Below, piece after piece: positions 34,399 through 42,546 of a stretch of 64,000 nt of DNA (positions are counted from its first letter, which is position 1; every line of letters begins with the position of its first letter). The notes under the pieces were generated by a model, which was not told the origin of the DNA, searched no databases, and saw nothing but the letters and a program-made list of their open reading frames with translations. Position numbers and translations under genes: made by a program. Origin of the DNA: Sphingomonas sp. G-3-2-10 (GTDB taxonomy: Bacteria; Pseudomonadota; Alphaproteobacteria; Sphingomonadales; Sphingomonadaceae); the NCBI RefSeq assembly GCF_012927115.1, contig NZ_JABBFY010000002.1, forward strand, positions 248,001 through 312,000, written 5' to 3'.

Positions 34399-34836
34399 TT
34401 ATCCGGAAGGCTTGTTCGCGCCCGCAACCACGGCATCGAACGCTGCCTTGGTCATCCCGATCAGCAGCCCCTTGCTGTTCACGCCGAACGCTTCGAGCGG
34501 CACCTCGACCTTGCCGCCGGGACTCACGACCACCGCTGCGGCCATGCTGACCGATTCGATCGTGCCGACCACCACGCCCTTCGAATCGCGCACCTCGGCT
34601 CCGGCGACGATATCCTCCGGCCTGGCCGCGCGCGCCCGGCTCGAACTGCTGCGGCGAGGCTGAGCGGTCGCGGCGTCGCGGGCGTTGTCGATATTCTTGG
34701 CGCGGTCATCGGGTCCGCGCAGATCGGGCGAATTCTCCGATCCGACCAGCACCGGATTGCCCGGCCCCTGCGCATGCGCCACGCCGCCGCCAATCGTCAG
34801 CGCAAAGACCAGCGCCAGCGCCTTCAGCATCTTCAT
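34399..34836 (-). CDS. Exported PRC-barrel-like protein
   Basis: A 145-residue exported protein with a signal peptide (MKMLKALALVFALTIGGGVAHA) and a basic Ser/Arg-rich linker (PRRSSSSRARAARPE). The C-terminal part GAEVRDSKGVVVGTIESV has the shape of a PRC barrel: a short strand-turn-strand used for protein or RNA contacts. Function is unknown. It is convergent with the STAS-like gene and begins about 89 bases from the end of the exonuclease gene. Confidence 0.65.
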   Translation of the reverse strand: MKMLKALALVFALTIGGGVAHAQGPGNPVLVGSENSPDLRGPDDRAKNIDNARDAATAQPRRSSSSRARAARPEDIVAGAEVRDSKGVVVGTIESVSMAAAVVVSPGGKVEVPLEAFGVNSKGLLIGMTKAAFDAVVAGANKPSG

Positions 34837-34924
34837 GAGACCTCTCCTTTTACGAAGATGGTATCGCTAACACTGAGTATTGGCAATCGCGGCCAGGTCG
34901 AGAATCCCAACCGGCCGTCCCTGC

Positions 34925-35926
34925 CTAATCATCCTCGTCCTCGAACCCGGCAAGCTCCAGCGCCCGCGCCTTGATCTGCCGCTGGCGGCACCAGTGGACC
35001 AGCGCATCCTCGCGCCCATGCGTCACCCACACCTCCCTGGGCGCGACGTCCTGGATGGTGCGGGTCAGCTCGTCCCAGTCGGCATGATCGGAGAGGATGA
35101 TCGGCAGCTCGACATTGCGCTGCCGCGCTCGCTGGCGCACCCGCATCCAGCCCGAGGCCATCGCCGTCACCGGATCGGGCAGCCGCCGCGACCAGCGATC
35201 GTTGAGCGCGCCGGGCGGGCACAGGATGATCCGCCCCGCCAGTTCGGCCTTGGCCACCCCGGTCGCGGGGCGCAGATCGCCCAGATCGACGCCATGCTCG
35301 ACATAGAGGTCGCACAGCCGCTGCAGCGCGCCGTGGATGTAGATCGGATCGTCATACCCCATCACCCGAAGCTCGCGGATCACCCGCTGCGCCTTGCCCA
35401 GCGCATAGGCGCCGACCAGCACGCATCGCTCGGGAAAGGCGCGCAGCGAGGCGAGCAGCTTGGCCAGCTCGTCATGCGTCTCGGGATGGCGGAACACCGG
35501 AAGCCCGAAGGTCGCCTCGGTGATGAACACGTCGCACGGCGTTACTTCGAACGGCGCGCAGGTCGGGTCCTCGCGCCGCTTGTAGTCGCCCGAGACGATC
35601 ACCCGCTCGCCGCGATGCTCCAGCACCACCTGCGCCGATCCCAGCACATGCCCGGCGGGCACGAATCGCACATTCACCGTCCCCAGCGCGATCTGCTCGC
35701 CATAGCCCACCGGACGCCCGGTCTGCGGTCCGTATCGCGCTTCCATGATCGCCAGCGTTTCGGGCGTCGCCCACACCTCGCCATGCCCGCCGCGCGCATG
35801 ATCGGCATGGCCATGCGTCACCAGCGCCCTCGGCACCGGTTGCGAGGGATCCACCCACGCGTCGGCGGCGGGGATATAGATTCCCGAAGGTTGCGGATCG
35901 ATCCAGTCGCCGAGCTTCACCATCAT
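34925..35926 (-). CDS. Ligase-associated DNA damage response exonuclease
   Basis: A 333-residue metallo-beta-lactamase-fold nuclease of the CPSF/SNM1-like group. The metal site is THGHADHARGG, with the later GSAQVVLEHRG and SGDYKRRED, and the C-terminal LSDHADWDEL is the beta-CASP-type histidine motif. It fits the exonuclease partner of the cisplatin-response ligase. The start is the first of two ATGs at 35926. It is divergent from the helicase, with only 15 bases between start codons, and the ligase gene is about 13 kb upstream. Confidence 0.9.
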   Translation of the reverse strand: MMVKLGDWIDPQPSGIYIPAADAWVDPSQPVPRALVTHGHADHARGGHGEVWATPETLAIMEARYGPQTGRPVGYGEQIALGTVNVRFVPAGHVLGSAQVVLEHRGERVIVSGDYKRREDPTCAPFEVTPCDVFITEATFGLPVFRHPETHDELAKLLASLRAFPERCVLVGAYALGKAQRVIRELRVMGYDDPIYIHGALQRLCDLYVEHGVDLGDLRPATGVAKAELAGRIILCPPGALNDRWSRRLPDPVTAMASGWMRVRQRARQRNVELPIILSDHADWDELTRTIQDVAPREVWVTHGREDALVHWCRQRQIKARALELAGFEDEDD

Positions 35927-35941
35927 GCCTATATGGTCGGG

Positions 35942-38359
35942 ATGCCCGCCGGTTCCCAGCTTCCCCAAATACTTGACGACTGGTTCGCGTCACGCGGCTG
36001 GAGCCCGCGCCGCCATCAGCGCGACATGCTCGCCGCTGCGCGCGCCGGGAACCACGCGCTGCTCGTCGCCCCCACCGGCGCGGGCAAGACGCTCGCCGGC
36101 TTCCTCCCCAGCCTCGCAGAACTGATCGAAGCGCCCACCGATCGCCTCCACACCCTCTACATCTCCCCGCTCAAGGCGCTCGCGGTCGACGTCCAGCGCA
36201 ACCTCCTCACCCCCATCGCCGAGATGGGCCTGCCGATCCGCGTCGAGACCCGCACCGGCGACACTCCCTCGGATCGCAAGGCCCGCCAGCGCGCGCGCCC
36301 GCCCGAGATCCTGCTGACCACGCCCGAAAGCCTCAGCCTGCTCCTGTCCTATCCCGACAGCCTGATGCTGTTCGAACAGCTGAGCACCGTGGTGATCGAC
36401 GAAGTCCACGCCTTCGCCACCGGCAAGCGCGGCGACCTGCTCTCGCTCTGCCTCGCCCGGCTCCAGACCATCGCGCCGAACTTCCGCCGCGTCGCCCTGT
36501 CCGCCACTGTCGCAGACCCCGACGGCTATCGCGCCTGGCTCGCGCCCTATGGCGACATCGATTCGGTAACGCTGGTGCAGGGCGACAAGGGAGCGGACCC
36601 GGACATCGCGATCCTCCTCCCCGAAGGCCGCGTGCCGTGGTCCGGCCATTCGGGCATGTACGCCATTCCCCAGGTGATGGCCGAGATCGAGACCCACCGG
36701 ACCACCATCGTCTTCTGCAACACCCGCGGCCTCGCCGAACTGATCTTCCAGCAATTGTGGAAGGAAAACCGGCTCGGCCTCCCCATCGGCGTCCATCACG
36801 GCAGCCTCAGCCTCGAAGCGCGCCGCCGCGCCGAAGCGGCGATGGCAGACGGACGCCTCCGCGCCCTCGTCGCCACTGCCAGCCTCGATCTCGGGGTCGA
36901 CTGGGGCAATGTCGATTGCGTGATCCAGATGGGTGCGCCCAAGGGATCGTCGCGCCTGCTCCAGCGCATCGGCCGCGCCAATCACCGGCTCGACGAACCA
37001 AGCGAAGCCGTGCTCGTCCCCGGCAACCGCATGGAATATCTCGAAGCCCGCGCGGCACTCGACGCAGTCGAAGCCGGCGAGCTCGACACCGACAATTTCC
37101 GCCCCGGCGGGCTCGACGTCCTCGCCCAGCACGTCATGGCCTGTGCCTGCGCCGCGCCCTTCGCCGGCCCCGAATTGCTGCAGGAGATTCGCGCAGCATT
37201 GCCCTATTCGGCGCTTACCGAAGAGACATTCGACCGCGTGCTGAACTTCATCGCGGACGGCGGCTATGCCCTGCGCGCCTATGACCGGTTCAAGCGGCTG
37301 ACCCAGGGTCCGGATGGCCTGTGGCGCGTCAGCCATCCGCAATTTGTTGCGCAGCATCGCCTCAATGCCGGGATCATCGTCGAATCGCCGATGCTCGAGG
37401 TGCGCTTCAAGAATGGCCGCCGCCTCGGCAAGGTCGAGGAAGCGTTCGGCACCTCGCTCAGCCCCGGCGACACCTTCTTCTTCGCCGGCGTCGCGCTGGA
37501 AGTCGAGCGGGTCGAACTGACCGACCTGATCGTCCGCGCCACCTCGAAGACCGCGCGCATCCCAAGCTATATGGGCGCGCGCCTCGCCATCACGTCGGGC
37601 CTCGCGCACCGCGTCCGCGAATTTCTCCATGATCGCGAGCAATGGAAACGCTTCCCCGACGATGTCCGCGAATGGCTGGAGGTGCAGGACCAGCGCTCGG
37701 CCCTGCCCGCGCCCGATCAGCTGCTGGTCGAAACCTTCCCGCACGAAGGCCGCCATCACATGATCGCCTACAGCTTCGAAGGCTGGAACGCGCACCAGTC
37801 GCTGGGGATGCTGATCACCCGCCGCATGGAAGCGCTCGGCCTCAAGCCGATCGGCTTCGTCGCCAATGATTATGCCCTCGCCGTCTATGGCCTGGAGAAG
37901 ATCGAGGATCCCGCCGCGCTCTTCTCCCCCGACATCCTCGAACATGAATTCGTCGAATGGGTCCAGCAATCGGCTTTGCTCAAGCGCGCCTTCCGCGAAG
38001 TCGCGATCATCGGCGGCCTCGTCGAGCGGCAGGTGCCCGGCAAGAAGAAGACCGGCCGTCAGGTCACCTTCTCGACCGATCTGATCTACGACGTGCTGCG
38101 CAAATACGAGCCGGACCATCTCCTCCTGCGCGCCGCATGGGCCGACGCCCGCGCGCGGATGACCGATGTCGGCCGCCTCGCCCGCCTGCTCGACACCGCG
38201 GCGGATACGATGCTGCACGTCGATCTCGACCGCGTCAGCCCGCTCGCCGTCCCGGTGCTGATCATGATCGGGCGCGAGAATGTGGCCCAGGGCCTGACCG
38301 AGGATGCGATGCTGATGGAAGCCGAACAGATTGCGCAGGAAGCGATGCGGCTGGATTAG
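35942..38359 (+). CDS. Ligase-associated DEXH-box helicase (Lhr-like)
   Basis: An 805-residue superfamily 2 helicase of the Lhr type. Motif I is APTGAGKTLAGFL, motif II is VVIDEVHAF, motif III is ALSATVAD, and motif VI is LLQRIGRANHRLDE. A large C-terminal region with a helical, winged-helix and DUF-like segment follows. It corresponds to the DEXH partner of the bacterial ATP-dependent ligase. The start ATG at 35942 could alternatively be at 35933. The frame is open far upstream, but that part overlaps the exonuclease gene on the other strand. Confidence 0.92.
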   Translation: MPAGSQLPQILDDWFASRGWSPRRHQRDMLAAARAGNHALLVAPTGAGKTLAGFLPSLAELIEAPTDRLHTLYISPLKALAVDVQRNLLTPIAEMGLPIRVETRTGDTPSDRKARQRARPPEILLTTPESLSLLLSYPDSLMLFEQLSTVVIDEVHAFATGKRGDLLSLCLARLQTIAPNFRRVALSATVADPDGYRAWLAPYGDIDSVTLVQGDKGADPDIAILLPEGRVPWSGHSGMYAIPQVMAEIETHRTTIVFCNTRGLAELIFQQLWKENRLGLPIGVHHGSLSLEARRRAEAAMADGRLRALVATASLDLGVDWGNVDCVIQMGAPKGSSRLLQRIGRANHRLDEPSEAVLVPGNRMEYLEARAALDAVEAGELDTDNFRPGGLDVLAQHVMACACAAPFAGPELLQEIRAALPYSALTEETFDRVLNFIADGGYALRAYDRFKRLTQGPDGLWRVSHPQFVAQHRLNAGIIVESPMLEVRFKNGRRLGKVEEAFGTSLSPGDTFFFAGVALEVERVELTDLIVRATSKTARIPSYMGARLAITSGLAHRVREFLHDREQWKRFPDDVREWLEVQDQRSALPAPDQLLVETFPHEGRHHMIAYSFEGWNAHQSLGMLITRRMEALGLKPIGFVANDYALAVYGLEKIEDPAALFSPDILEHEFVEWVQQSALLKRAFREVAIIGGLVERQVPGKKKTGRQVTFSTDLIYDVLRKYEPDHLLLRAAWADARARMTDVGRLARLLDTAADTMLHVDLDRVSPLAVPVLIMIGRENVAQGLTEDAMLMEAEQIAQEAMRLD

Positions 38360-38471
38360 GTCCTATGGTCTTGCGGTGCCGGTCCGCCCCGCTGAACCGC
38401 ACAGGAACCTGCTGGAAACAATCGGAAACATTTCGATTGCTGCGCAACATGTGCAGGTATATCGTTTCGCA

Positions 38472-39440
38472 ATGCTCGGATTTCGCGCCTTGCTGCTCTT
38501 CACCCTGCCGGTCGCGGCCGCAGCCGGCGCCAGCACGCCGCAGGATCCCGAAAAGATCGCCCCCAGCAACGAAGCCGTGCTGCTCCAGCTCGGCCAGCAG
38601 GATCAGCGGCTGACCGTTCCCGTCGGCATCGGCAATTCGAAGCCCTATAACTTCATCATCGACACCGGCGCCGAACGCACCGTCGTGTCGCGCCAGCTCG
38701 CGGGCGTGCTCAATCTCGCCCCCTCCTCGCCGATCAACATGACCTCGATGACCGAGCGCAGCAGCGTGGACACGGTGATCGTGCCCGAACTGTTCATCAA
38801 GTCGATCGGCCAGCGCCACACCATCCGCGCGCCGGCGCTCGACGGGATGAATCTCGGCGCCGCCGGCCTGCTCGGGATCGATACGCTGCAAAACCATCGC
38901 GTCATCATCGATTTCGAAAAAGACCAGATGGCGGTGATGCCGTCGACCAAGCAAAACCGCAGCGGTTCCTACAGTCCGAACGAGATCGTCGTCACCGCGC
39001 GCAGCCGCTTCGGACAGCTGATCGTGACCGACGCCTATTATGGCGACACGCGGATCCAGGTCATTCTCGACACCGGCTCGCAGGTCAGCGTGGGCAACAA
39101 TGCGCTGCGCAAGCGCGTCCGCACCCGCAAGCGCGATATGCACACCACGGTGCTGACCAGCGTCACCGGCGGCACCGCGCAGGTCGACTATATGTTCGTG
39201 CCGGCGGTGAGGATCGGGCCGATCCGTTTCGAATGGATGCCCGTCGCCTTTGTCGATGCCGCGCCGTTCGAGCATTTCGGCCTTATGGACCGGCCCGCAT
39301 TGCTGCTCGGCATGGATGCGCTGCGCAATTTCCGGAAGGTCGAGATCGATTTTCCCAATCGGGAGGTTCGCTTCACCATTTCCGACACGATCCGCATCGA
39401 ACAGAGCGGCCCGCTTTCGGTCCGGCCGAACCGCCGCTGA
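38472..39440 (+). CDS. Exported protein with two retropepsin-like aspartic protease domains
   Basis: A 322-residue protein with a signal peptide (MLGFRALLLFTLPVAAAAGAS). Two successive aspartic-protease half-domains are visible: the first has IIDTGAERTVV and the second VILDTGSQVSVG. Each ends in a hydrophobic-Gly strand (GLLGIDTLQ and LLLGMDALR). Retropepsins normally dimerise; here two catalytic DTG motifs lie in one chain, as in eukaryotic pepsins. The substrate is unknown; a relative in Caulobacter (PerP) degrades a polar membrane protein. It begins 112 bases after the helicase stop. Confidence 0.82.
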   Translation: MLGFRALLLFTLPVAAAAGASTPQDPEKIAPSNEAVLLQLGQQDQRLTVPVGIGNSKPYNFIIDTGAERTVVSRQLAGVLNLAPSSPINMTSMTERSSVDTVIVPELFIKSIGQRHTIRAPALDGMNLGAAGLLGIDTLQNHRVIIDFEKDQMAVMPSTKQNRSGSYSPNEIVVTARSRFGQLIVTDAYYGDTRIQVILDTGSQVSVGNNALRKRVRTRKRDMHTTVLTSVTGGTAQVDYMFVPAVRIGPIRFEWMPVAFVDAAPFEHFGLMDRPALLLGMDALRNFRKVEIDFPNREVRFTISDTIRIEQSGPLSVRPNRR

Positions 39441-39540
39441 AGCGCCGTCGCGGCATGGGCCACAAACGCCGGGACCATGCCGCAGATTAGATTGATCTGA
39501 CTATTGACTTTGCAACGCCCGGAAGGCTGAGCCGGGCGCG

Positions 39541-40959
39541 ATGACAACGCTTTCCCGCGCCAGCCTCGCTTCGCTCCCCGCCGCCGTTTCGCGGCCCGGC
39601 CACGACATCGCCAATGTCACCACCGGCATCGTCCATTTCGGCCCCGGCGCGTTCCATCGCGCGCATCAGGCCGATTGTATCGACCGGCTGCTGGACAGCG
39701 ATCCGAGCTGGGGCATCGCTGCGGTTTCGCTGCGCACGCCGGGCACGGTCGATGCGCTGCGGGCGCAGGACGGGCTGTACACGCTGGCGGTAATCGATCG
39801 CGAGCCTTCGACGCGGATCATCGCCGCGCACAGCGACTGGATCGGCCCCGGCGAAGGCGCGAAGCTGCGCGCGCTGCTCGCCGATCCCGCGATCCGCATC
39901 GCGACCAGCACCGTCACCGAAAAGGGCTATTGCCTCTCGGGCGACGGCAGCCTCGATCTGTCGCACCCCGACATCGTCCATGACCTGACGCGCCCGGCGG
40001 AGCCGCGAAGCGTGATCGGCTGGATCGTCGCCGGCCTCGCCGATCGCCGCGCCGCCGGCATCGCGCCCTTCGCGATGCTCTGCTGCGACAATATGACCGG
40101 CAATGGCGGCAAGCTCCGCGCGGCCTGCGCCACGCTGGCCCGCCAGTATGACGCCGATCTCGCCACCTTCATCGAAACCCGGGTCGCTTTCCCCGATTCG
40201 ATGGTCGATTCGATCACCCCGGCCAGCGACGAAGCGTTCCTCGCCAAGGTCGCTGGCGAACTCGGCGTGACCGACAATGCAGCGGTCCAGCGCGAGAGTT
40301 TCACCCAATGGGTGCTCCAGCGCTTCGACGGCGCGCCCGATCTCGCATCGGTCGGCGTCACCCTCACCAACGATGTCCGCGCCTATGAACAGGCCAAGCT
40401 GCGCATCCTCAACGGCACGCACAGCTCGCTCGCCTATATCGGCCTCGCGCTGGGCCATGAGACGGTGTTCGAGGCGATGAGCGATCCGTCGCTGGAGGCG
40501 TTCATCACGCGCCTCGCGCATGATGATATCCGCCCCTCGCTGCCTACGGTCGAAGGCCTCGACAGCGAGAGCTATGCGAACGCCGTGCTCAACCGCTTCC
40601 GCAACCCCGCGATCCGCCACCTGCTGTCGCAGATCGCATGGGACGGCTCGCAGAAGCTGCCCTATCGCCTGCTCGACACGACGCTCGCCGCGCTAGAAGC
40701 CGGGCGTCCGGTCGATCGCCTCGCCGTGCCGATCGCGGCTTGGATCGCATTCCTGCGGCGCAAGACGGCTGCGGGCGAGAAGATCACCGATCCGCTCGCC
40801 GACACGCTCTCGGCGGCATCTGGCGATCTCGATGCGATGCTGGCGCTGCGGCAGGTGTTCCCGGAACGGATCGCGCAGGATGCGGGCTATCGCGACGCTG
40901 TGGCGGAAGCACTAGCCGGGTTCGAGGCGGACGAGATTGCGCCGCTGCTTGCCAGATAA
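39541..40959 (+). CDS. Mannitol dehydrogenase family protein
   Basis: A 472-residue polyol/uronate dehydrogenase of the long-chain mannitol dehydrogenase family. The NAD-binding region begins IVHFGPGAFHRAHQA; the catalytic K-x5-N-x2-H block is seen as KLRILNGTHSSLAYIG. Fructuronate reductase, tagaturonate reductase and mannitol dehydrogenase share this fold, and no uronate or polyol gene is beside it, so the substrate is not assigned. The second copy of the 85-base repeat follows six bases after its stop. Confidence 0.85.
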   Translation: MTTLSRASLASLPAAVSRPGHDIANVTTGIVHFGPGAFHRAHQADCIDRLLDSDPSWGIAAVSLRTPGTVDALRAQDGLYTLAVIDREPSTRIIAAHSDWIGPGEGAKLRALLADPAIRIATSTVTEKGYCLSGDGSLDLSHPDIVHDLTRPAEPRSVIGWIVAGLADRRAAGIAPFAMLCCDNMTGNGGKLRAACATLARQYDADLATFIETRVAFPDSMVDSITPASDEAFLAKVAGELGVTDNAAVQRESFTQWVLQRFDGAPDLASVGVTLTNDVRAYEQAKLRILNGTHSSLAYIGLALGHETVFEAMSDPSLEAFITRLAHDDIRPSLPTVEGLDSESYANAVLNRFRNPAIRHLLSQIAWDGSQKLPYRLLDTTLAALEAGRPVDRLAVPIAAWIAFLRRKTAAGEKITDPLADTLSAASGDLDAMLALRQVFPERIAQDAGYRDAVAEALAGFEADEIAPLLAR

Positions 40960-40965
40960 TCCCCG

Positions 40966-41050
40966 TTCGCCCTGAGCTTGTCGAAGGGCAGTTCTCCTCT
41001 TCGACCGGCGGTCAGAAGAAAGAGCGGTGCTTCGACAAGCTCAGCACGAA
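40966..41050 (-). repeat. Dispersed 85-base palindromic element, copy 2
   Basis: Reverse-complement copy of the element at 32181-32265, the same length. TTCGCCCTGAGCTTGTCGAAG and CTTCGACAAGCTCAGCACGAA form the arms. The two copies share the asymmetric arm ends and the internal CACCG(C/T)TCTTTCTTCT, but differ in the middle. Confidence 0.85.
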
Positions 41051-41126
41051 CAGATTGAGGGATATCCTTGAGCCGTCCCCATCCCACCAGCCCGCGCCGC
41101 TGCTTGCAATGTAGGATTTCGCCTGC

Positions 41127-41174
41127 TCAACCGGGTGCGCCGTTACCATGACGGCCGCTCTTTGACCCGGTTGA
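41127..41174. repeat. Ten-base inverted repeat in the gap before hisZ end
   Basis: TCAACCGGGT at 41127-41136 pairs with ACCCGGTTGA at 41165-41174 around a 28-base loop. The gap between the dehydrogenase and the convergent hisZ gene (283 bases) contains this and the 85-base element; no gene is supported. It has no T tract. Confidence 0.5.
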
Positions 41175-41241
41175 TCGCGGCGCCGCGCCAGACGCCCGAA
41201 TGACGCAATTGCCCTCGGGCAAAGGTCACCATCTGCGCGAC

Positions 41242-42333
41242 TTACCCGACCTTTTCAGGTCCATCGGCTCCCAGCACATGGCTGCACAATTGCGCCTGCG
41301 GCGTATCGTCCGCTTCCAGCGCCGCGACGGTGACCCAGCCTTCGGCGCGCAGTTCGGCGCCCTTCGCGGCGTCGGTCCCGAACGGCAGGAACAGCCGCCG
41401 CCGCTCGCCGCCGCCGATTCCGGCGTCGAGGATCGGATCGGCATAGAGCGAAAAGCCTACCGCCGGTTCCTCGCGGCCATCCTCATGGACCACCGCATAG
41501 CTGCCCCCGCGCCCGATCTCGCCGCGCACGCCGCGCGCGAAGATGGAGAAGCCGATCCAGCTCTGATATTCGAACCCGTGCCGCTCGGTCGGGTCGAGGG
41601 TGAGCGCAACATCGCCCGGCAGGCTCGCCGCCACTGCTGCCAGTCCGTCGAGCCGCGAGGCCAGCGCCGCGATTCCGCGCAGCTTGGCCATCGCTGCATC
41701 GAACGGACCCGCCGCTTCGATCAGCGGCAGATACTCCGGCGCAATCGCCGCGACTCCACCGGCATCCTTGCCATCCAGCCGCTCGCGCAGCTCGGCCAGC
41801 TTCGCCGCGGGCAGGCTGTCGCCTGCCAGCGTGTCGACCAGATCGGGCAAGGTGAAATCGATCGCGATCCCCTCGACTCCGGCAGCCCGCAGCGCCTCGA
41901 CCGCGACCCGCACGACTTCGCTCGCCGCGGCGACCGAATCGAGCCCGATCAGCTCGCACCCGATCTGCCGCATCGCCCGCTCGGGCCGCAGCTGGCTCGC
42001 GCGCAGCTTGAGCACCGGACCCGCGTAGGAAAGCCGTACCGGCCGCGGATGGTGCGCCATCCGCGTCGCCGCGATCCGGCCGACCTGCGCGGTAATGTCC
42101 GGCCGGATCGCCAGCGTCTGCTGCGACACGGGATCGACGAAGCGCACCGCGTCGCGCATCCCGCCCGCCTTCAATCGCGAAGCGAGCGCCTCGGCGAATT
42201 CGGCCAGCGGCGGATCGACCTGCTCATAGCCATAGCCATGCGCCACGCCGAGCACCCGCCCCTCCACCCGCGCCGCCGCATCGGCGGACGGAGGAAGACG
42301 ATCGTGAAACCCTTCGGGAAGCAGGCCGGTCAT
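41242..42333 (-). CDS. hisZ: ATP phosphoribosyltransferase regulatory subunit
   Basis: A 363-residue histidyl-tRNA-synthetase-like regulatory subunit that supports the short form of HisG in the first step of histidine synthesis. The class II fold is seen in PEGFHDRLPPSADAAAR, LAIRPDITAQVGRIAA, and RQIGCELIG. It lacks the catalytic residues of a true synthetase. Sphingomonads commonly carry hisZ away from hisG; hisG is not in this window. It lies downstream of the hairpin region at 42438-42514. Confidence 0.85.
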   Translation of the reverse strand: MTGLLPEGFHDRLPPSADAAARVEGRVLGVAHGYGYEQVDPPLAEFAEALASRLKAGGMRDAVRFVDPVSQQTLAIRPDITAQVGRIAATRMAHHPRPVRLSYAGPVLKLRASQLRPERAMRQIGCELIGLDSVAAASEVVRVAVEALRAAGVEGIAIDFTLPDLVDTLAGDSLPAAKLAELRERLDGKDAGGVAAIAPEYLPLIEAAGPFDAAMAKLRGIAALASRLDGLAAVAASLPGDVALTLDPTERHGFEYQSWIGFSIFARGVRGEIGRGGSYAVVHEDGREEPAVGFSLYADPILDAGIGGGERRRLFLPFGTDAAKGAELRAEGWVTVAALEADDTPQAQLCSHVLGADGPEKVG

Positions 42334-42437
42334 CGTAGCAAGGTCCTTTCGCCCGGCGCCTTACGCGCTCCGCTCCCGGCTGGATACGGGGCACATACTC
42401 ACCGGGCTGTGTCGTCATTCTGCTCAGGCCGAGTCGA

Positions 42438-42514
42438 AAATGGTGGTTTCACCCGACCCGGAGCGCAGCGTGCTTAAAGCACGTGAGCACCGGAAGCGGG
42501 TGAAACCGCCATTT
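42438..42514. repeat. Nested palindromic repeat upstream of hisZ
   Basis: Outer arms AAATGGTGGTTTCACCCG (42438-42455) and its complement with one mismatch (42497-42514) enclose an inner perfect palindrome CGTGCTT-A-AAGCACG. The region is between serA and hisZ, both on the minus strand. It resembles common alphaproteobacterial intergenic repeats, and may also act as a terminator for serA. Confidence 0.7.
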
Positions 42515-42546
42515 GCAGGCCGGTATGGGCAGAATGCCGATACAGC

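Noticed and set aside
35990..38218. Long minus-strand open frame opposite the helicase
   Set aside because: All helicase motifs lie on the plus strand; the antisense frame is a by-product of GC-rich codons.
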